This document shows positions 32,729 to 41,853 of a DNA stretch of 45,448 nt, in pieces. Within the stretch, counting starts at the first letter, position 1; each line of letters begins with the position of its first letter. The notes below the pieces were generated by a model. That model worked only from the letters and a program-made list of their open reading frames with translations. It did no database searches and was not told where the DNA came from. The DNA is from Lentisphaerae bacterium GWF2_45_14. Lineage in GTDB: Bacteria; Verrucomicrobiota; Lentisphaeria; Victivallales; GWF2-45-14. The stretch spans positions 16,541 to 61,988 of the forward strand of contig MHBG01000122.1 in NCBI GenBank assembly GCA_001804785.1, given 5' to 3'. The position numbers and the translations under genes were made by a program.

Positions 32729-33907
32729 ATGACGGATAAAAAATCAATTGGTCTCAGCATATTTAAAAAGCTCCTTTTTCCGGGAGCCGCGCTTACCCGT
32801 TCGGAACTGGTTAAGCTCCACAATATAAGGCCCGCCACGCTCTTTGCGATAGTCGATGAGCTTAAGGACGACGGCATTATAATAGAGCCGGAGCGGAAAG
32901 GTTTTAAAACGGGGCGCAAAGCCTCGCCGCTGAAGCTCAATCCCGATTTTGGATATTTCATCGGGATAGAGTTGCATACAAGCTATTGTTCTGGCGTCAT
33001 AATTGACACTGAAGGAAATGTCTGCGTCTCAGTTTCGATAAAATCAGAAGCGGGAAAAGATGAAAAGCGATGCCTCTCTGAAATAACTGAAGTCATGGAG
33101 AAATTGAAGGCGGATTCGGGCGGCGCAGTCTGGGCAAAAACGAAGACCGCGGGCTTTGCCGATCCGGGACTGGTGAACGGCAGGGACGGCATATCGGTAA
33201 AAGCCGTAAATATAAAAGGATGGTCAAATCTCAAGACACGGGAGTGGTTCGCAAATTCATTTGCCAAGAGCTGCATGCTTGTTCCTTCGAATTCGGCGCG
33301 CACATATATTGAGTATAAGCAGTTCAATAATCCGCCGGAAAGTCTTTTCCATATTGAACTGGATCAGGGGATAGGAGCCGGATTCATAAAGGACGAAAAG
33401 CTTTTCTCCGGAGATTCCTTCTGCGGAATGGAAATAGGTCACATCTCCATAATGCCCGACGGTCCCCTCTGTCAGTGCGGGAACCGGGGATGTCTCGAAG
33501 CCGTTGTCGGCGAAGAAGGTATACGGAAGAAGATATCCGAGTTCAAATCCAGCCGCGTAGAGACAAAGCTCAATCCGGATTCCTTTTCACTGGAAGAATT
33601 TATAAAATGCGTGAATCAAAATGATAAGGCAGCCTCTTTGATAGCTTACGAAATCTCTGAAAAAATAGGGCTTGCGCTTGTTCCGGTGGCTGCACTTCTG
33701 AATCCTTCTGTGATTCTCATGAGTGGTCGGCTTACCGGCCTTGATAAGATACTCCTGCCTGCAGTCAAAAGAGTCCTGACTCTTAACTGCATGCCCAGGG
33801 CTGTAAACAGCCTTATTGTCAAGGTATCCACGCTTGATCGGCAGGCAACCACAATGGGAGCCGCACTTCTTGCGCGCGATCAATTTTTTCTTTCAGGCTC
33901 CGTGTGA
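32729..33907 (+). CDS. ROK-family transcriptional regulator
   Basis: This is a 392-residue regulator. An N-terminal winged helix (about 10-70: LTRSELVKLHNIRPATLFAIVDELKDDGIIIE) precedes a sugar-kinase-fold ROK domain with the zinc-binding signature CQCGNRGCLEAVVG. The length and wHTH identify a NagC/XylR-type regulator, not a ROK sugar kinase. The ATG at 32729 is preferred because an upstream in-frame TTG at 32678 would place the promoter and palindrome inside the gene. It is divergent from the creatininase-family gene and likely represses it. An amino sugar or related sugar is the expected effector. Confidence 0.9.
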   Translation: MTDKKSIGLSIFKKLLFPGAALTRSELVKLHNIRPATLFAIVDELKDDGIIIEPERKGFKTGRKASPLKLNPDFGYFIGIELHTSYCSGVIIDTEGNVCVSVSIKSEAGKDEKRCLSEITEVMEKLKADSGGAVWAKTKTAGFADPGLVNGRDGISVKAVNIKGWSNLKTREWFANSFAKSCMLVPSNSARTYIEYKQFNNPPESLFHIELDQGIGAGFIKDEKLFSGDSFCGMEIGHISIMPDGPLCQCGNRGCLEAVVGEEGIRKKISEFKSSRVETKLNPDSFSLEEFIKCVNQNDKAASLIAYEISEKIGLALVPVAALLNPSVILMSGRLTGLDKILLPAVKRVLTLNCMPRAVNSLIVKVSTLDRQATTMGAALLARDQFFLSGSV

Positions 33908-33933
33908 ATTTGTGAGCAGGTGAACATTTAAGT

Positions 33934-33951
33934 ACCTGGCGCAGGTTTTTT
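33934..33951 (+). terminator. Rho-independent terminator after the ROK gene
   Basis: A short stem, ACCTG pairing with CAGGT around a three-base loop, is followed by six T. A further CAGGT at 33917-33921 could pair with the same ACCTG instead, giving two mutually exclusive hairpins. Confidence 0.55.
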
Positions 33952-34001
33952 ATTGAAAAAAGGACGCTTTTAGGTGATATTATCCGCTCCAGGGAAGCGA
34001 T

Positions 34002-34550
34002 ATGGAGATCATGATGCCCGAAGATGACGAATTTAAAAAAGATGAGGACAAACAGCTGGATGCAACTCCGCCGGCTGATGTTGGCTTTTTTCCTGAAAAT
34101 TCCTCAGGCGGCCCAGTGGCAGGCAGCGGCCCGACAAATCAATCTGAAACCCAGCGGATATTTATGGAAAAAGAGGAAGAGTTAGTCGTCTCAACCGAGT
34201 CAGCCATATCAAAAAGACTTCACCTTGATACGATTGGCGGCATAAAAGTGACTATTAAAAGCGCATCAGGCGGAAGACGTGGGCAGAAGCAGTCGGCAAT
34301 ACCTCACTCGAAAAAGCATGAATATATCCCCAAGGAAGCAAGGAAACTCACTCCCGAGGAAAAAGAAAAACAACACCTTGAGGAAATGGAAAAAATCAAA
34401 AAAAACCAGCGAGAAGAGGCGAAAAAGGCAATGGAGATGAAGGATTCAAGGGAACTTGTTGAAAAAGGGATTCTGCCAAAGGTGATTCTAGTCGGCTTCA
34501 TCCTGCTTGCCGTCATAACGCTTCTGTTGTATTTTTTCAAGAAGATCTAG
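34002..34550 (+). CDS. Tail-anchored charged protein of unknown function
   Basis: This is a 182-residue protein I do not recognise. Residues 1-60 are acidic and low in complexity; 70-90 hold a short ordered part (LHLDTIGGIKVTIKSASGG); 110-155 are a highly charged helix rich in Lys and Glu, probably a coiled coil; and 158-179 form a single C-terminal membrane helix ending in basic residues. It would be tail-anchored with nearly all its mass in the cytoplasm. The ATG at 34002 has an AGGGAAG-like ribosome binding site; 34011 and 34014 are alternatives. It converges on the alpha/beta hydrolase with nine bases between the stop codons. Confidence 0.7.
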   Translation: MEIMMPEDDEFKKDEDKQLDATPPADVGFFPENSSGGPVAGSGPTNQSETQRIFMEKEEELVVSTESAISKRLHLDTIGGIKVTIKSASGGRRGQKQSAIPHSKKHEYIPKEARKLTPEEKEKQHLEEMEKIKKNQREEAKKAMEMKDSRELVEKGILPKVILVGFILLAVITLLLYFFKKI

Positions 34551-34559
34551 TTTGAGAAA

Positions 34560-35360
34560 TCAGAAAACCTCGAGTTCCGATTGCAGTATCTCGTAAAACT
34601 GTTCACGTGCATAACGTTCGATCCAGGGTTTGTGTCCGCAGCTATCAAGCAGGACAAATTTGAATTCGCGGAGACTGGCGGCCAGCGGCTTCTGAACGCC
34701 ATCTGCGAGACTCGGGTCGTGGTCTCCATGTATGGCGGTAACGGGGCATTTGATTTTTGAGCAGAGCTTCATGAGCATCCCATTTTTTCTCATAGCGGCG
34801 GCCTCGGGCCACACACCGTTAAAAATATCAGGGCTGAAGTCTATTTCGTTTTTTTCACCGTCCTCGCATGGCGAAAATGAGTCTGTTTTCGAAAGGAGTG
34901 CGCCGAAGCGCTGAAATGCTGCATCTTTGTCTGAATCCTCAGGCCCCTTTAATATATCGAGAATAACTTCCAGTTCTTTCTTTTCATCGGCTGAAAGACG
35001 CGCCAATCTTGTCTCATGGAGGTTTTTAACATACTTTTCCTCGAAAACTCCGGAACCGATGAGGATGAGTTTTTTTACGAGCGATGGATTTTCCGCCGCA
35101 AGGATGAAGGAAAGCCATGCGCCCCATGAGAAACCGATGAGGTATACGGGGCATTCGGCGTTTGAAATTATAGAATCTTTCAATTCATCAAGCTGTCGCC
35201 GTAAAGTCGATTCCGTTTGCAGGGGCTCCAGGGCGGCAATGCCCGAATAAGCCAGTCTTCTGGCGACGGGAGCCATTTCTCCGGCCGCGCCGGGGCCACC
35301 GTGAACGAGTACTGTTGAAAAAGGAGGCGTGCCATATTTTTTTAGATTATCTATGGGCAC
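34560..35360 (-). CDS. Alpha/beta hydrolase
   Basis: This 266-residue cytoplasmic hydrolase has the oxyanion motif HGGPG, nucleophile S78 in GFSWG, an acid in HGDHDPS (D213 or D215) and H243 in CGHKPW, completing the catalytic triad. The fold and motif order resemble proline iminopeptidase-like and esterase-like members; the substrate cannot be told. It starts with GTG, one base after the stop of the histidine kinase gene, with a GGAGAG ribosome binding site inside the kinase end. It is the last gene of the four-gene signalling operon, which makes a role in making or breaking a signal compound conceivable but unproven. Confidence 0.88.
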   Translation of the reverse strand: MPIDNLKKYGTPPFSTVLVHGGPGAAGEMAPVARRLAYSGIAALEPLQTESTLRRQLDELKDSIISNAECPVYLIGFSWGAWLSFILAAENPSLVKKLILIGSGVFEEKYVKNLHETRLARLSADEKKELEVILDILKGPEDSDKDAAFQRFGALLSKTDSFSPCEDGEKNEIDFSPDIFNGVWPEAAAMRKNGMLMKLCSKIKCPVTAIHGDHDPSLADGVQKPLAASLREFKFVLLDSCGHKPWIERYAREQFYEILQSELEVF

Positions 35361-35361
35361 C

Positions 35362-38250
35362 TCACTTCTCTCCTGATTCGGTTTCCTTTACCGGATCAGC
35401 GGGAAAATATCTGTGGAGCAGCTGTTCCATGGATTTAAATTTTACGGGTTTGGAAATATAATCAGTCATTCCGGCTGCGAGGCATTTCTTCCTGTATCCC
35501 TCCAGCGCATGTGCGGTCATGGCAATAATAGGAATCGCATGCATTTTTGACTCCTTCTCTATGTCTCTTATCGCCGCAGTGGCTTCAAAGCCATCCATTT
35601 GCGGCATCTGGCAGTCCATGAAAACAATGTCGAATTTTCCAGATGAGAAAAGAGCCGCGGCCTCCTTTCCGTTTCTTGCCACTGTGATTGTGCATTCTAA
35701 TTTCTGGAGAATTTTTTTGGTAAGCTTAATGTTTACCTCGTTATCTTCCGCGAGCAGGATGGATACGCCCTGGCGGATTTTAGGACTGTCTTTTTTTTCT
35801 GTTTCGGCTTCGGCAAGAGGTCTGCCGTTATCAACAATTTTGCCGCAAGCCTTGCAGATGATTGTGAATAAATCGGCCCCCCTGATTGGTTTTTTATGAT
35901 ATGCGGATACCCCGATCTCGGCTAACGGCAGCGAAAAAATTTCTGATGATGATGAGAGCATTATCAACTTAGCAGAGGCAAGTTCCGGGATTTTTATTAT
36001 TTCCCTAGCCACTGCCTCCCCATTCATTTCTGGCATGTGGTGATCCAGCAGGACTATATCGAAGGGACTTCCGTTTTTAGCGGCATCACTGAGTTTTAGC
36101 AGGCCTTCAGCTCCCGATGATGCTTCTGCGGCAAATGCTTGCCATGTATCAAGGTACTCTGTGAGTATTCGTCTGCTGATTGAATTGTCGTCTATTACAA
36201 GGGCTTTCTTCCCTTCCAGTGATGGGGGGAGAACGACAGGGACATTATCCGACTTTTTAAGATTTAGCCTTACCGTGAAGACCGTACCCTTTCCCTCGGT
36301 ACTCTCAACGGATATCTGCCCACCCATAAGTTCTGTGAGCTGCTTTGTTATGGCAAGCCCCAGTCCAACGCCCTCGAACTTACGTGTCAACGAGGAATCA
36401 ACCTGCGTAAACTTGTCAAATATTCCCATCTGCTTTTTCGGGGGTATCCCGATTCCCGTATCCTCCACTTTTATTTCCATCAGAGCCGAACCCTCATCGC
36501 CTGAAACAAATATTGTATCTATGAATATGTGGCCTTTTGGCGTGAACTTAATGGCGTTACCGCATAAATTCGTAAGGATTTGCCTTAACCTTCCCTGATC
36601 GCCATTGAAATATCTTGGAGCATTCTGTGGATAATGCACCATCATTTCTATTCCTTTCCATTGTGCCTGAGGCGCCATGAGCCGGGCTGTCTCATCAATG
36701 AGCTCCTGTAGGTCTAAATCGCTGTTGTGCATTGCGAGTTTTCCTGCCTCTATCCTTGAAAAATCAAGAATATCGCTCAGCAGGTGAAGGAGGGCCTCGG
36801 CCGAGTTGCTGATGGTCTCGACATAATCCTGCTGTTCTGGAGTAAGTTCTGTTTTCTGGAGGAGTTCCATCATTCCCATAATTCCATTCATTGGAGTTCT
36901 TATTTCATGGCTCATATTGGCCAGAAACTCACCTTTTGCCTGGTTTGAGGCGGCCGCCTCCTCCATCGCAATGCGAAGCTTTTCTTCGTGTTGCTTCAGT
37001 TCAGTTATGTCAAAAGTCATTATGCAAAGAGCATCGGAACCTGTTTTCGGGTCGGGGATAAGGAATCGTGACACGAGGAACCATTTTCCGTTGACAAATT
37101 CTGCCTCATTGACAGTTGGGGCTTCTCCCTCCCATGCCTTTCGGTTGTTTTCTTCCAGCGACTCGGCGACTTCTTTGGGAAGAATATCAAAATTAGTCTT
37201 GCCTTTTATGCTTTCCATGGTCTGCCCGGTCAGGTCAAGAAAATTCTTATTGGCAAGAAGGAATCGACCTTCTCTGTCTTTCAATAATATATACGCGCCG
37301 GAATTTTCTATCATGGATTGGAAGCGTTTTTTGCTCCAGTCAAGTATTTTGTTTTTTTCGGACAGCATGATAGTTTTCTGCTGTTCTGCCTTGATCCGGA
37401 ATAGGGTTACAAGCGAAAGCACGACTAGTCCCAGCACTATCAACCCGATCATTAAGTGATTAGTGAAAAAAGTATCGAATGCAGACATAAATGATTTTTG
37501 TTCTTTACATGCCTTTATTTCCCACGTTTTGCCGAGATTGATGCGAAGCCTTGCGGTTATAAATTTCGCCCTCCCGCAGCTTGCCATCTCATTCAGGCCG
37601 CATATTAATCTGCCCGTAGAGTCTCTTAACTGTATGCATCCGTTTTTATGAATATTTGAAAGCTTCAGTATCGGCAGGAATTTATCTCCAGGCAGATTGG
37701 TCCTTATGACGCCCAGTGGGCGGCCATTTTTTTCAAGTATGGGAATCAGTATTGAAATAGAGGGTACCCCGCTGTCGGTGTTAAATATATCCGTCACTGT
37801 GGTTTTGCCGGTGGACAATGATTCAGTTACGCCGGGTTTGTTCAGATAACTTTGGCCTATCCTGTCTTTGATGTAGGGAAACCGTGCAATACATACGCCT
37901 TTCGAGTCGAGAAAATAAACAGAGCTCTCGATATCCGTTGAAAGCAGCTTTAGTAGTTTGTGTACATACTGCTGATTCCGAATATCGCCCTTGAAAAATG
38001 CGATAATATCCTCAGTCGCGGCGATGGCCTCAATATCAGAAACCATTTCCTTCTGTTCTGATTCTATCCTTGAGGCAATCAGTCTTACGAAAATTGAGAG
38101 TTCTTTTCTTTCTTGTTCGATGGAAAAAATTTCGTACTCTTTAAAATTAAGGTACGAAAATAATATTGCCGCAGCAAAAATAATCAGAAGAGAAACAAAA
38201 AACAACGCCTGTGGCTTTGAGCGGGTTCTCTTTTTATTTTCCTTAGTCAT
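35362..38250 (-). CDS. Hybrid sensor histidine kinase with two receiver domains
   Basis: This 962-residue membrane protein has helix 1 (about 15-33), a Cache-like extracytoplasmic sensor (40-260), helix 2 (about 266-286), a PAS domain (about 305-425), HisKA with phospho-acceptor H448 (FLANMSHEIRTPMNG), an HATPase domain with N, G1 and G2 boxes (560-660), and two receivers with acceptors D736 and D879. No Hpt domain or DNA-binding output is attached, so phosphate probably passes to another protein. The ATG at 38250 lies one base after the HDOD gene stop (TAATATG). Thirty-four upstream in-frame codons would overlap that gene and are left out. It is part of an operon with two HDOD proteins and a hydrolase. 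Confidence 0.95.
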   Translation of the reverse strand: MTKENKKRTRSKPQALFFVSLLIIFAAAILFSYLNFKEYEIFSIEQERKELSIFVRLIASRIESEQKEMVSDIEAIAATEDIIAFFKGDIRNQQYVHKLLKLLSTDIESSVYFLDSKGVCIARFPYIKDRIGQSYLNKPGVTESLSTGKTTVTDIFNTDSGVPSISILIPILEKNGRPLGVIRTNLPGDKFLPILKLSNIHKNGCIQLRDSTGRLICGLNEMASCGRAKFITARLRINLGKTWEIKACKEQKSFMSAFDTFFTNHLMIGLIVLGLVVLSLVTLFRIKAEQQKTIMLSEKNKILDWSKKRFQSMIENSGAYILLKDREGRFLLANKNFLDLTGQTMESIKGKTNFDILPKEVAESLEENNRKAWEGEAPTVNEAEFVNGKWFLVSRFLIPDPKTGSDALCIMTFDITELKQHEEKLRIAMEEAAASNQAKGEFLANMSHEIRTPMNGIMGMMELLQKTELTPEQQDYVETISNSAEALLHLLSDILDFSRIEAGKLAMHNSDLDLQELIDETARLMAPQAQWKGIEMMVHYPQNAPRYFNGDQGRLRQILTNLCGNAIKFTPKGHIFIDTIFVSGDEGSALMEIKVEDTGIGIPPKKQMGIFDKFTQVDSSLTRKFEGVGLGLAITKQLTELMGGQISVESTEGKGTVFTVRLNLKKSDNVPVVLPPSLEGKKALVIDDNSISRRILTEYLDTWQAFAAEASSGAEGLLKLSDAAKNGSPFDIVLLDHHMPEMNGEAVAREIIKIPELASAKLIMLSSSSEIFSLPLAEIGVSAYHKKPIRGADLFTIICKACGKIVDNGRPLAEAETEKKDSPKIRQGVSILLAEDNEVNIKLTKKILQKLECTITVARNGKEAAALFSSGKFDIVFMDCQMPQMDGFEATAAIRDIEKESKMHAIPIIAMTAHALEGYRKKCLAAGMTDYISKPVKFKSMEQLLHRYFPADPVKETESGEK

Positions 38251-38251
38251 A

Positions 38252-39367
38252 TTATTTTGCTTTAGTGGAAAGCATTGCCGGAATATTTCCAATGAACTCG
38301 ATGGTGTGGTTATTTTTTTCGAGGGAGATGGTTTTAGCTGCCTCGGTTTCAAATATATTTGTCTTGGATATCCGTCTGCCGTACCCGAGTATTCTGGCCA
38401 TTGAATCGCTTAGATTTACCAGCGCTGAGAGATGATATTCCTCCATGTCGGGATCGGCACCCTCCATTGTGTTGAAATCATGGTGGTGCCTGATTGCAAA
38501 CTTTATACTGTCATTTATTTTCCAGTTACCGGCGAGGTACTCTCCGGCGCGTTCGTGGATAGATGGAAAGATGTTATCAAAAACGTCTTCAGTCATTTCG
38601 AAATCAATCTCTTCGGGCATCTCATACGTTTCGGTGAGAGACTTCAATATTCCGAGCTTGCCGATGTCATGAAGAAGTCCGGCGATAAAGGCCTCTTCCG
38701 GGTTGGCATAGTAATCCTGCCCGATATAGTTTGCGATGAGCGCAGTTGTGTAACAGTGCTCCACTATCTGCTTGGCGAGTGTGTTGAAAAGCACATTTGA
38801 TGAAAAATTCATCTTTGAGGAATACACGTAGAGCATGGCTTTTATATTTTCCTTGCCAAGCCGCGGAAGGCCGACCTTAAGGTCTGTTATCGTTTCACCT
38901 CTGAAGTAGAGGGCGGAGTTAAAGGCCTTTATGAATTCACCGGCCATAGCCGGACTGCGGCGGATAAGATCGGTTATCTCAACGTATTCGAAGTCCCTTT
39001 TGTCGAGGATGTTCATCGCCTTCATCACGTTGCTGGGAATCTCTATTACCGGAAACTCGTCTGCGTCAAGCTTTCTGTTGAGCTCCTCGACTATCCTGTC
39101 ATCCTGAAGGATATCGAATACGGGCGCCTGCGAGTCCGCATGTCCCGCAAAATCCCACCAGGGCTTTTCTTCCTCAATCTTTTCAGTTGAGGCATCCTCT
39201 TTGGGTCTTGCCTGGAACATTTTTGTCGCTGTATCTGAGAGTTCGGCAGGATCTATGACGGGCTGATAGTGTTTGACGGGCCTCTCTTGGTTTTCTTCGG
39301 CCTTTTTGCCGGACACGAAGAAGTACTTATAAATGGAATCCCATATATCCCGTAGTCCTTCCTTCAT
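38252..39367 (-). CDS. HDOD-domain signalling protein, copy 2
   Basis: This 371-residue cytoplasmic protein has a variable N-terminal part (about 1-90, with WWDFAGHA) followed by an HDOD domain (about 105-300) containing FPVIEIPSNVMKAMNIL, RRSPAMAGEFIKAFNSALYFRG, LPRLGKENIKAMLYVYSSK and the motif LLHDIGKLGIL. HDOD proteins act in c-di-GMP-linked or chemosensory signalling and usually lack phosphodiesterase activity. The start at 39367 has a GGGAGA ribosome binding site; ATG 39379 is the alternative. It is a clear paralogue of the gene just upstream. Confidence 0.9.
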   Translation of the reverse strand: MKEGLRDIWDSIYKYFFVSGKKAEENQERPVKHYQPVIDPAELSDTATKMFQARPKEDASTEKIEEEKPWWDFAGHADSQAPVFDILQDDRIVEELNRKLDADEFPVIEIPSNVMKAMNILDKRDFEYVEITDLIRRSPAMAGEFIKAFNSALYFRGETITDLKVGLPRLGKENIKAMLYVYSSKMNFSSNVLFNTLAKQIVEHCYTTALIANYIGQDYYANPEEAFIAGLLHDIGKLGILKSLTETYEMPEEIDFEMTEDVFDNIFPSIHERAGEYLAGNWKINDSIKFAIRHHHDFNTMEGADPDMEEYHLSALVNLSDSMARILGYGRRISKTNIFETEAAKTISLEKNNHTIEFIGNIPAMLSTKAK

Positions 39368-39410
39368 GAATTCTCCCATCTTTTTATCAAAAATATCTAA
39401 TATAATATAA

Positions 39411-40556
39411 TTACTTTTCCTGGGATTTGAAGGTAACTATCCCTGGAATATTATTGAGAAAAGATATCGCCTCGTAATCTCTTGAAATTGAAAGGTCGAT
39501 TGTCGCGGGAAGGCTGAATATGTTAACCGCGTCAATCCTCTGTCCGTAGCCGAGTATTCGGGCAATGGTATCAGCGATATTCACGAGGGCGCTGAGGTGG
39601 TATGCCAGCTGTTCATCCTCAGCGAAGCCGCAATCCATGAAATCGTGATGATGTTCTATCGCGGAAATTACTGTTTTATTAACTTTCCAGTTTTCAGCCA
39701 GGAAGCGCCCTGCCTTTTCGTGCAGAGCAGGCAGGATATTGTCGAATATTTCGAGATTAACCTCGAAGTCAGATTTTTTAGGAAGCTTATAGGTTTCGGA
39801 TATTGCCTTGAGTATGCCGAGCTTGCCGATGTCGTGGAGAAGTCCGGCGAGAAAGGCCCCATCGGGATCGGGATAGTACCTCTGGCTCAGATAGCTGGCG
39901 ATGATAGCCGTCGCATAGCTGTGATCAACTATATTTTCAGCAAGCTTGTTGAAAAGCGGATGATTCACGAAACACATCTTTGTGGAGTACATGTAAAGGA
40001 GTGCTTTTACGTTTTCCTTGCCCAGTCGCGGAAGTGCAAGCTTAAGGTCCTGTATTATTATCCCGCGGCTGTAGAGCGATGAATTTATGACCTTTATGAA
40101 CTCTCCGGCCATTGACGGGCTGCGATTGATTAAATGCGAAACATCCCCGAAATCAAATTCAGGATTATTGAGAATGCTCAGAGTTTTCATGATATTGTCG
40201 GGAATTTCTATAACAGGGAATTCATCTTTATCTATCCTTCGGTTAAGTTCGGCGCAAACCTTCTCATCGTCTATTTCTTCGAAAGAGTGAACATTTTCAA
40301 CGGGAGGATGACCCGGAAAACACCACCAGTAGTCGCTGTCAACTATTTCGTCGGACTGTTCTTTTTTCTTTTGTACGAGCGACTTATTGAGGTCTTTAAG
40401 AATATCAAGAGAAGTTGTATCATTTTCGACCGTGACAGCCTGAGTATCTTCTAGCGCGAAATTGGGTTCAATTGTAGGGGATTCCTGAAGAGGCTTCTCT
40501 TCATCAAGGAAGAACGCTGATATTTTTTCCTGAATTTTTTTCAGAAAATTCGACAT
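39411..40556 (-). CDS. HDOD-domain signalling protein, copy 1
   Basis: This 381-residue protein is collinear with its neighbour at 38252. It shares a WWCFPGHP-like segment (WWDFAGHA in copy 2), FPVIEIPDNIMKTLSIL, NRSPSMAGEFIKVINSSLYSRG, LPRLGKENVKALLYMYSTKM and LLHDIGKLGILKAISETYKLP. The N-terminal linker differs, so the two copies may answer to different partners. The tandem arrangement points to a local duplication followed by divergence. It is the first gene of the operon HDOD-HDOD-hybrid kinase-hydrolase. An AAGGG lies upstream of the ATG. Confidence 0.9.
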   Translation of the reverse strand: MSNFLKKIQEKISAFFLDEEKPLQESPTIEPNFALEDTQAVTVENDTTSLDILKDLNKSLVQKKKEQSDEIVDSDYWWCFPGHPPVENVHSFEEIDDEKVCAELNRRIDKDEFPVIEIPDNIMKTLSILNNPEFDFGDVSHLINRSPSMAGEFIKVINSSLYSRGIIIQDLKLALPRLGKENVKALLYMYSTKMCFVNHPLFNKLAENIVDHSYATAIIASYLSQRYYPDPDGAFLAGLLHDIGKLGILKAISETYKLPKKSDFEVNLEIFDNILPALHEKAGRFLAENWKVNKTVISAIEHHHDFMDCGFAEDEQLAYHLSALVNIADTIARILGYGQRIDAVNIFSLPATIDLSISRDYEAISFLNNIPGIVTFKSQEK

Positions 40557-40773
40557 GCACTTAACCCTTTCATACTCCAGTACTCAAAAGAAATTAATGC
40601 ACAAAAGAACTTTTTCAAGTCCCCTCAAGTCGTTCGACTCAACAAAACTATGCTCTTTTGCTCATTTTATTCATCCAAATCAAAGTTCATATTAAGGTAG
40701 AGCAAACGGTCCGCTCTATTGCGTCTCCGGCGGGATTCTTCTGCGTGGTTAGCCAAGGGGAAAAATCAAAGTT

Positions 40774-40803
40774 AAAAAAAGGCATGGCTTTTTGGGCCAT
40801 GCC
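40774..40803 (-). terminator. Rho-independent terminator of the Gfo/Idh operon
   Basis: On the minus strand GGCATGGC pairs perfectly with GCCATGCC across a seven-base loop and is followed by seven T. It lies 27 bases after the stop codon of the distal oxidoreductase gene. Confidence 0.92.
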
Positions 40804-40830
40804 GCAGGGTCTACGTTTTTAAAACGTCCG

Positions 40831-41835
40831 TCAGAGGAGCTCAGGAGAGACCTCGGAACGGGTATTCGAGGATTTGACCATCGCCTCAAGCAGCGCCACG
40901 ACATTATATCCGTAGGCCGCATCGGTACGGCTGCGCCGCCCGGAAGCGATTGCTTCGATGAACTCTGTCCACTCGGCCCGGAAGGGATTGAGATCGGGGT
41001 CGGTCTGAATCTTTTCGACCTTGTCGAGTTTCGCAAGTTCTATTTCATTGCCGAAGGGATTGAACTGGATGGTCCCTTCTGTGCCGAGAAGCTTTATCTT
41101 CAGGCGGGCTGGGTCTTCCATCTTCGTGCCCTGAAACACCATGAATATGCCCTGAACGCCATTCGCATAATCCATAAAGGCGACAGTGTCTGAGTCAACG
41201 ACCTGACCTGGTCTGAGCGCCGCGACGCTGGCTTTTACCTTTGTTATCGGGCTGTCGACGAGGTAAAGAAGGTGGTCTGCCTGGTGCGGGGATGTATTAA
41301 AAAGCGCACCTCCTCCGGCCTTTTTCGGATCAAGAAACCACGCTTTGCGGTTTTCCCAGTTGTAGTAGGCGATTACTTCGGTTACTATCATCTTAAGCTC
41401 GCCGATGACACCGGTTTTTACCATTTCCTTGGCCTTCGCGAAGACTGACCTGTACTGATGGGTCTGTCCGACGAATATATCCTTGCCGTTCTTTTTTGCG
41501 GCCTCAATAAGGGTCTTGCATTCCGCGGTGCTGATTGCCATCGGCTTCTCGATAAAGAGGTGGAGCCCTGAATTCAGGACATCCAGACCGACTGGACAGT
41601 GCAGGAAATGCGGAAGACATATAAGGGCGATATCAAGTTTTTCATTTTTTATCATTTCCTTGTAATCGCTGTAGACAGGTACCCCGAGCGGCGCTGCCGC
41701 GGCTTTCGCCGCGTCGAGGTTCACATCACAGACGGCGGCTATTCTGGCTTTTTCTGGAATCAGTCCGAGCCCTGTTATGTGGTTGCCCGTGATCGTTCCG
41801 GTCCCTATTATTCCGATATTCATTATTTTGCTCAT
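40831..41835 (-). CDS. Gfo/Idh/MocA-family oxidoreductase A
   Basis: This 334-residue dehydrogenase has an N-terminal Rossmann fold (NIGIIGTGTITGNH) with the family motif EKPMAIS near residue 95, and a C-terminal alpha/beta domain with GGGALFNTSPHQADHLLYLV carrying the catalytic-type histidine. Members oxidise or reduce sugars, inositols or their amino and acid forms with NAD(P). The substrate is unknown. It is the last gene of a three-gene operon with a GntR/LacI-type regulator and a shorter family member 18 bases upstream. Having two such enzymes together suggests sequential or epimerising steps on one sugar. Confidence 0.92.
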   Translation of the reverse strand: MSKIMNIGIIGTGTITGNHITGLGLIPEKARIAAVCDVNLDAAKAAAAPLGVPVYSDYKEMIKNEKLDIALICLPHFLHCPVGLDVLNSGLHLFIEKPMAISTAECKTLIEAAKKNGKDIFVGQTHQYRSVFAKAKEMVKTGVIGELKMIVTEVIAYYNWENRKAWFLDPKKAGGGALFNTSPHQADHLLYLVDSPITKVKASVAALRPGQVVDSDTVAFMDYANGVQGIFMVFQGTKMEDPARLKIKLLGTEGTIQFNPFGNEIELAKLDKVEKIQTDPDLNPFRAEWTEFIEAIASGRRSRTDAAYGYNVVALLEAMVKSSNTRSEVSPELL

Positions 41836-41853
41836 TTTACAGTACCTTTTGTG

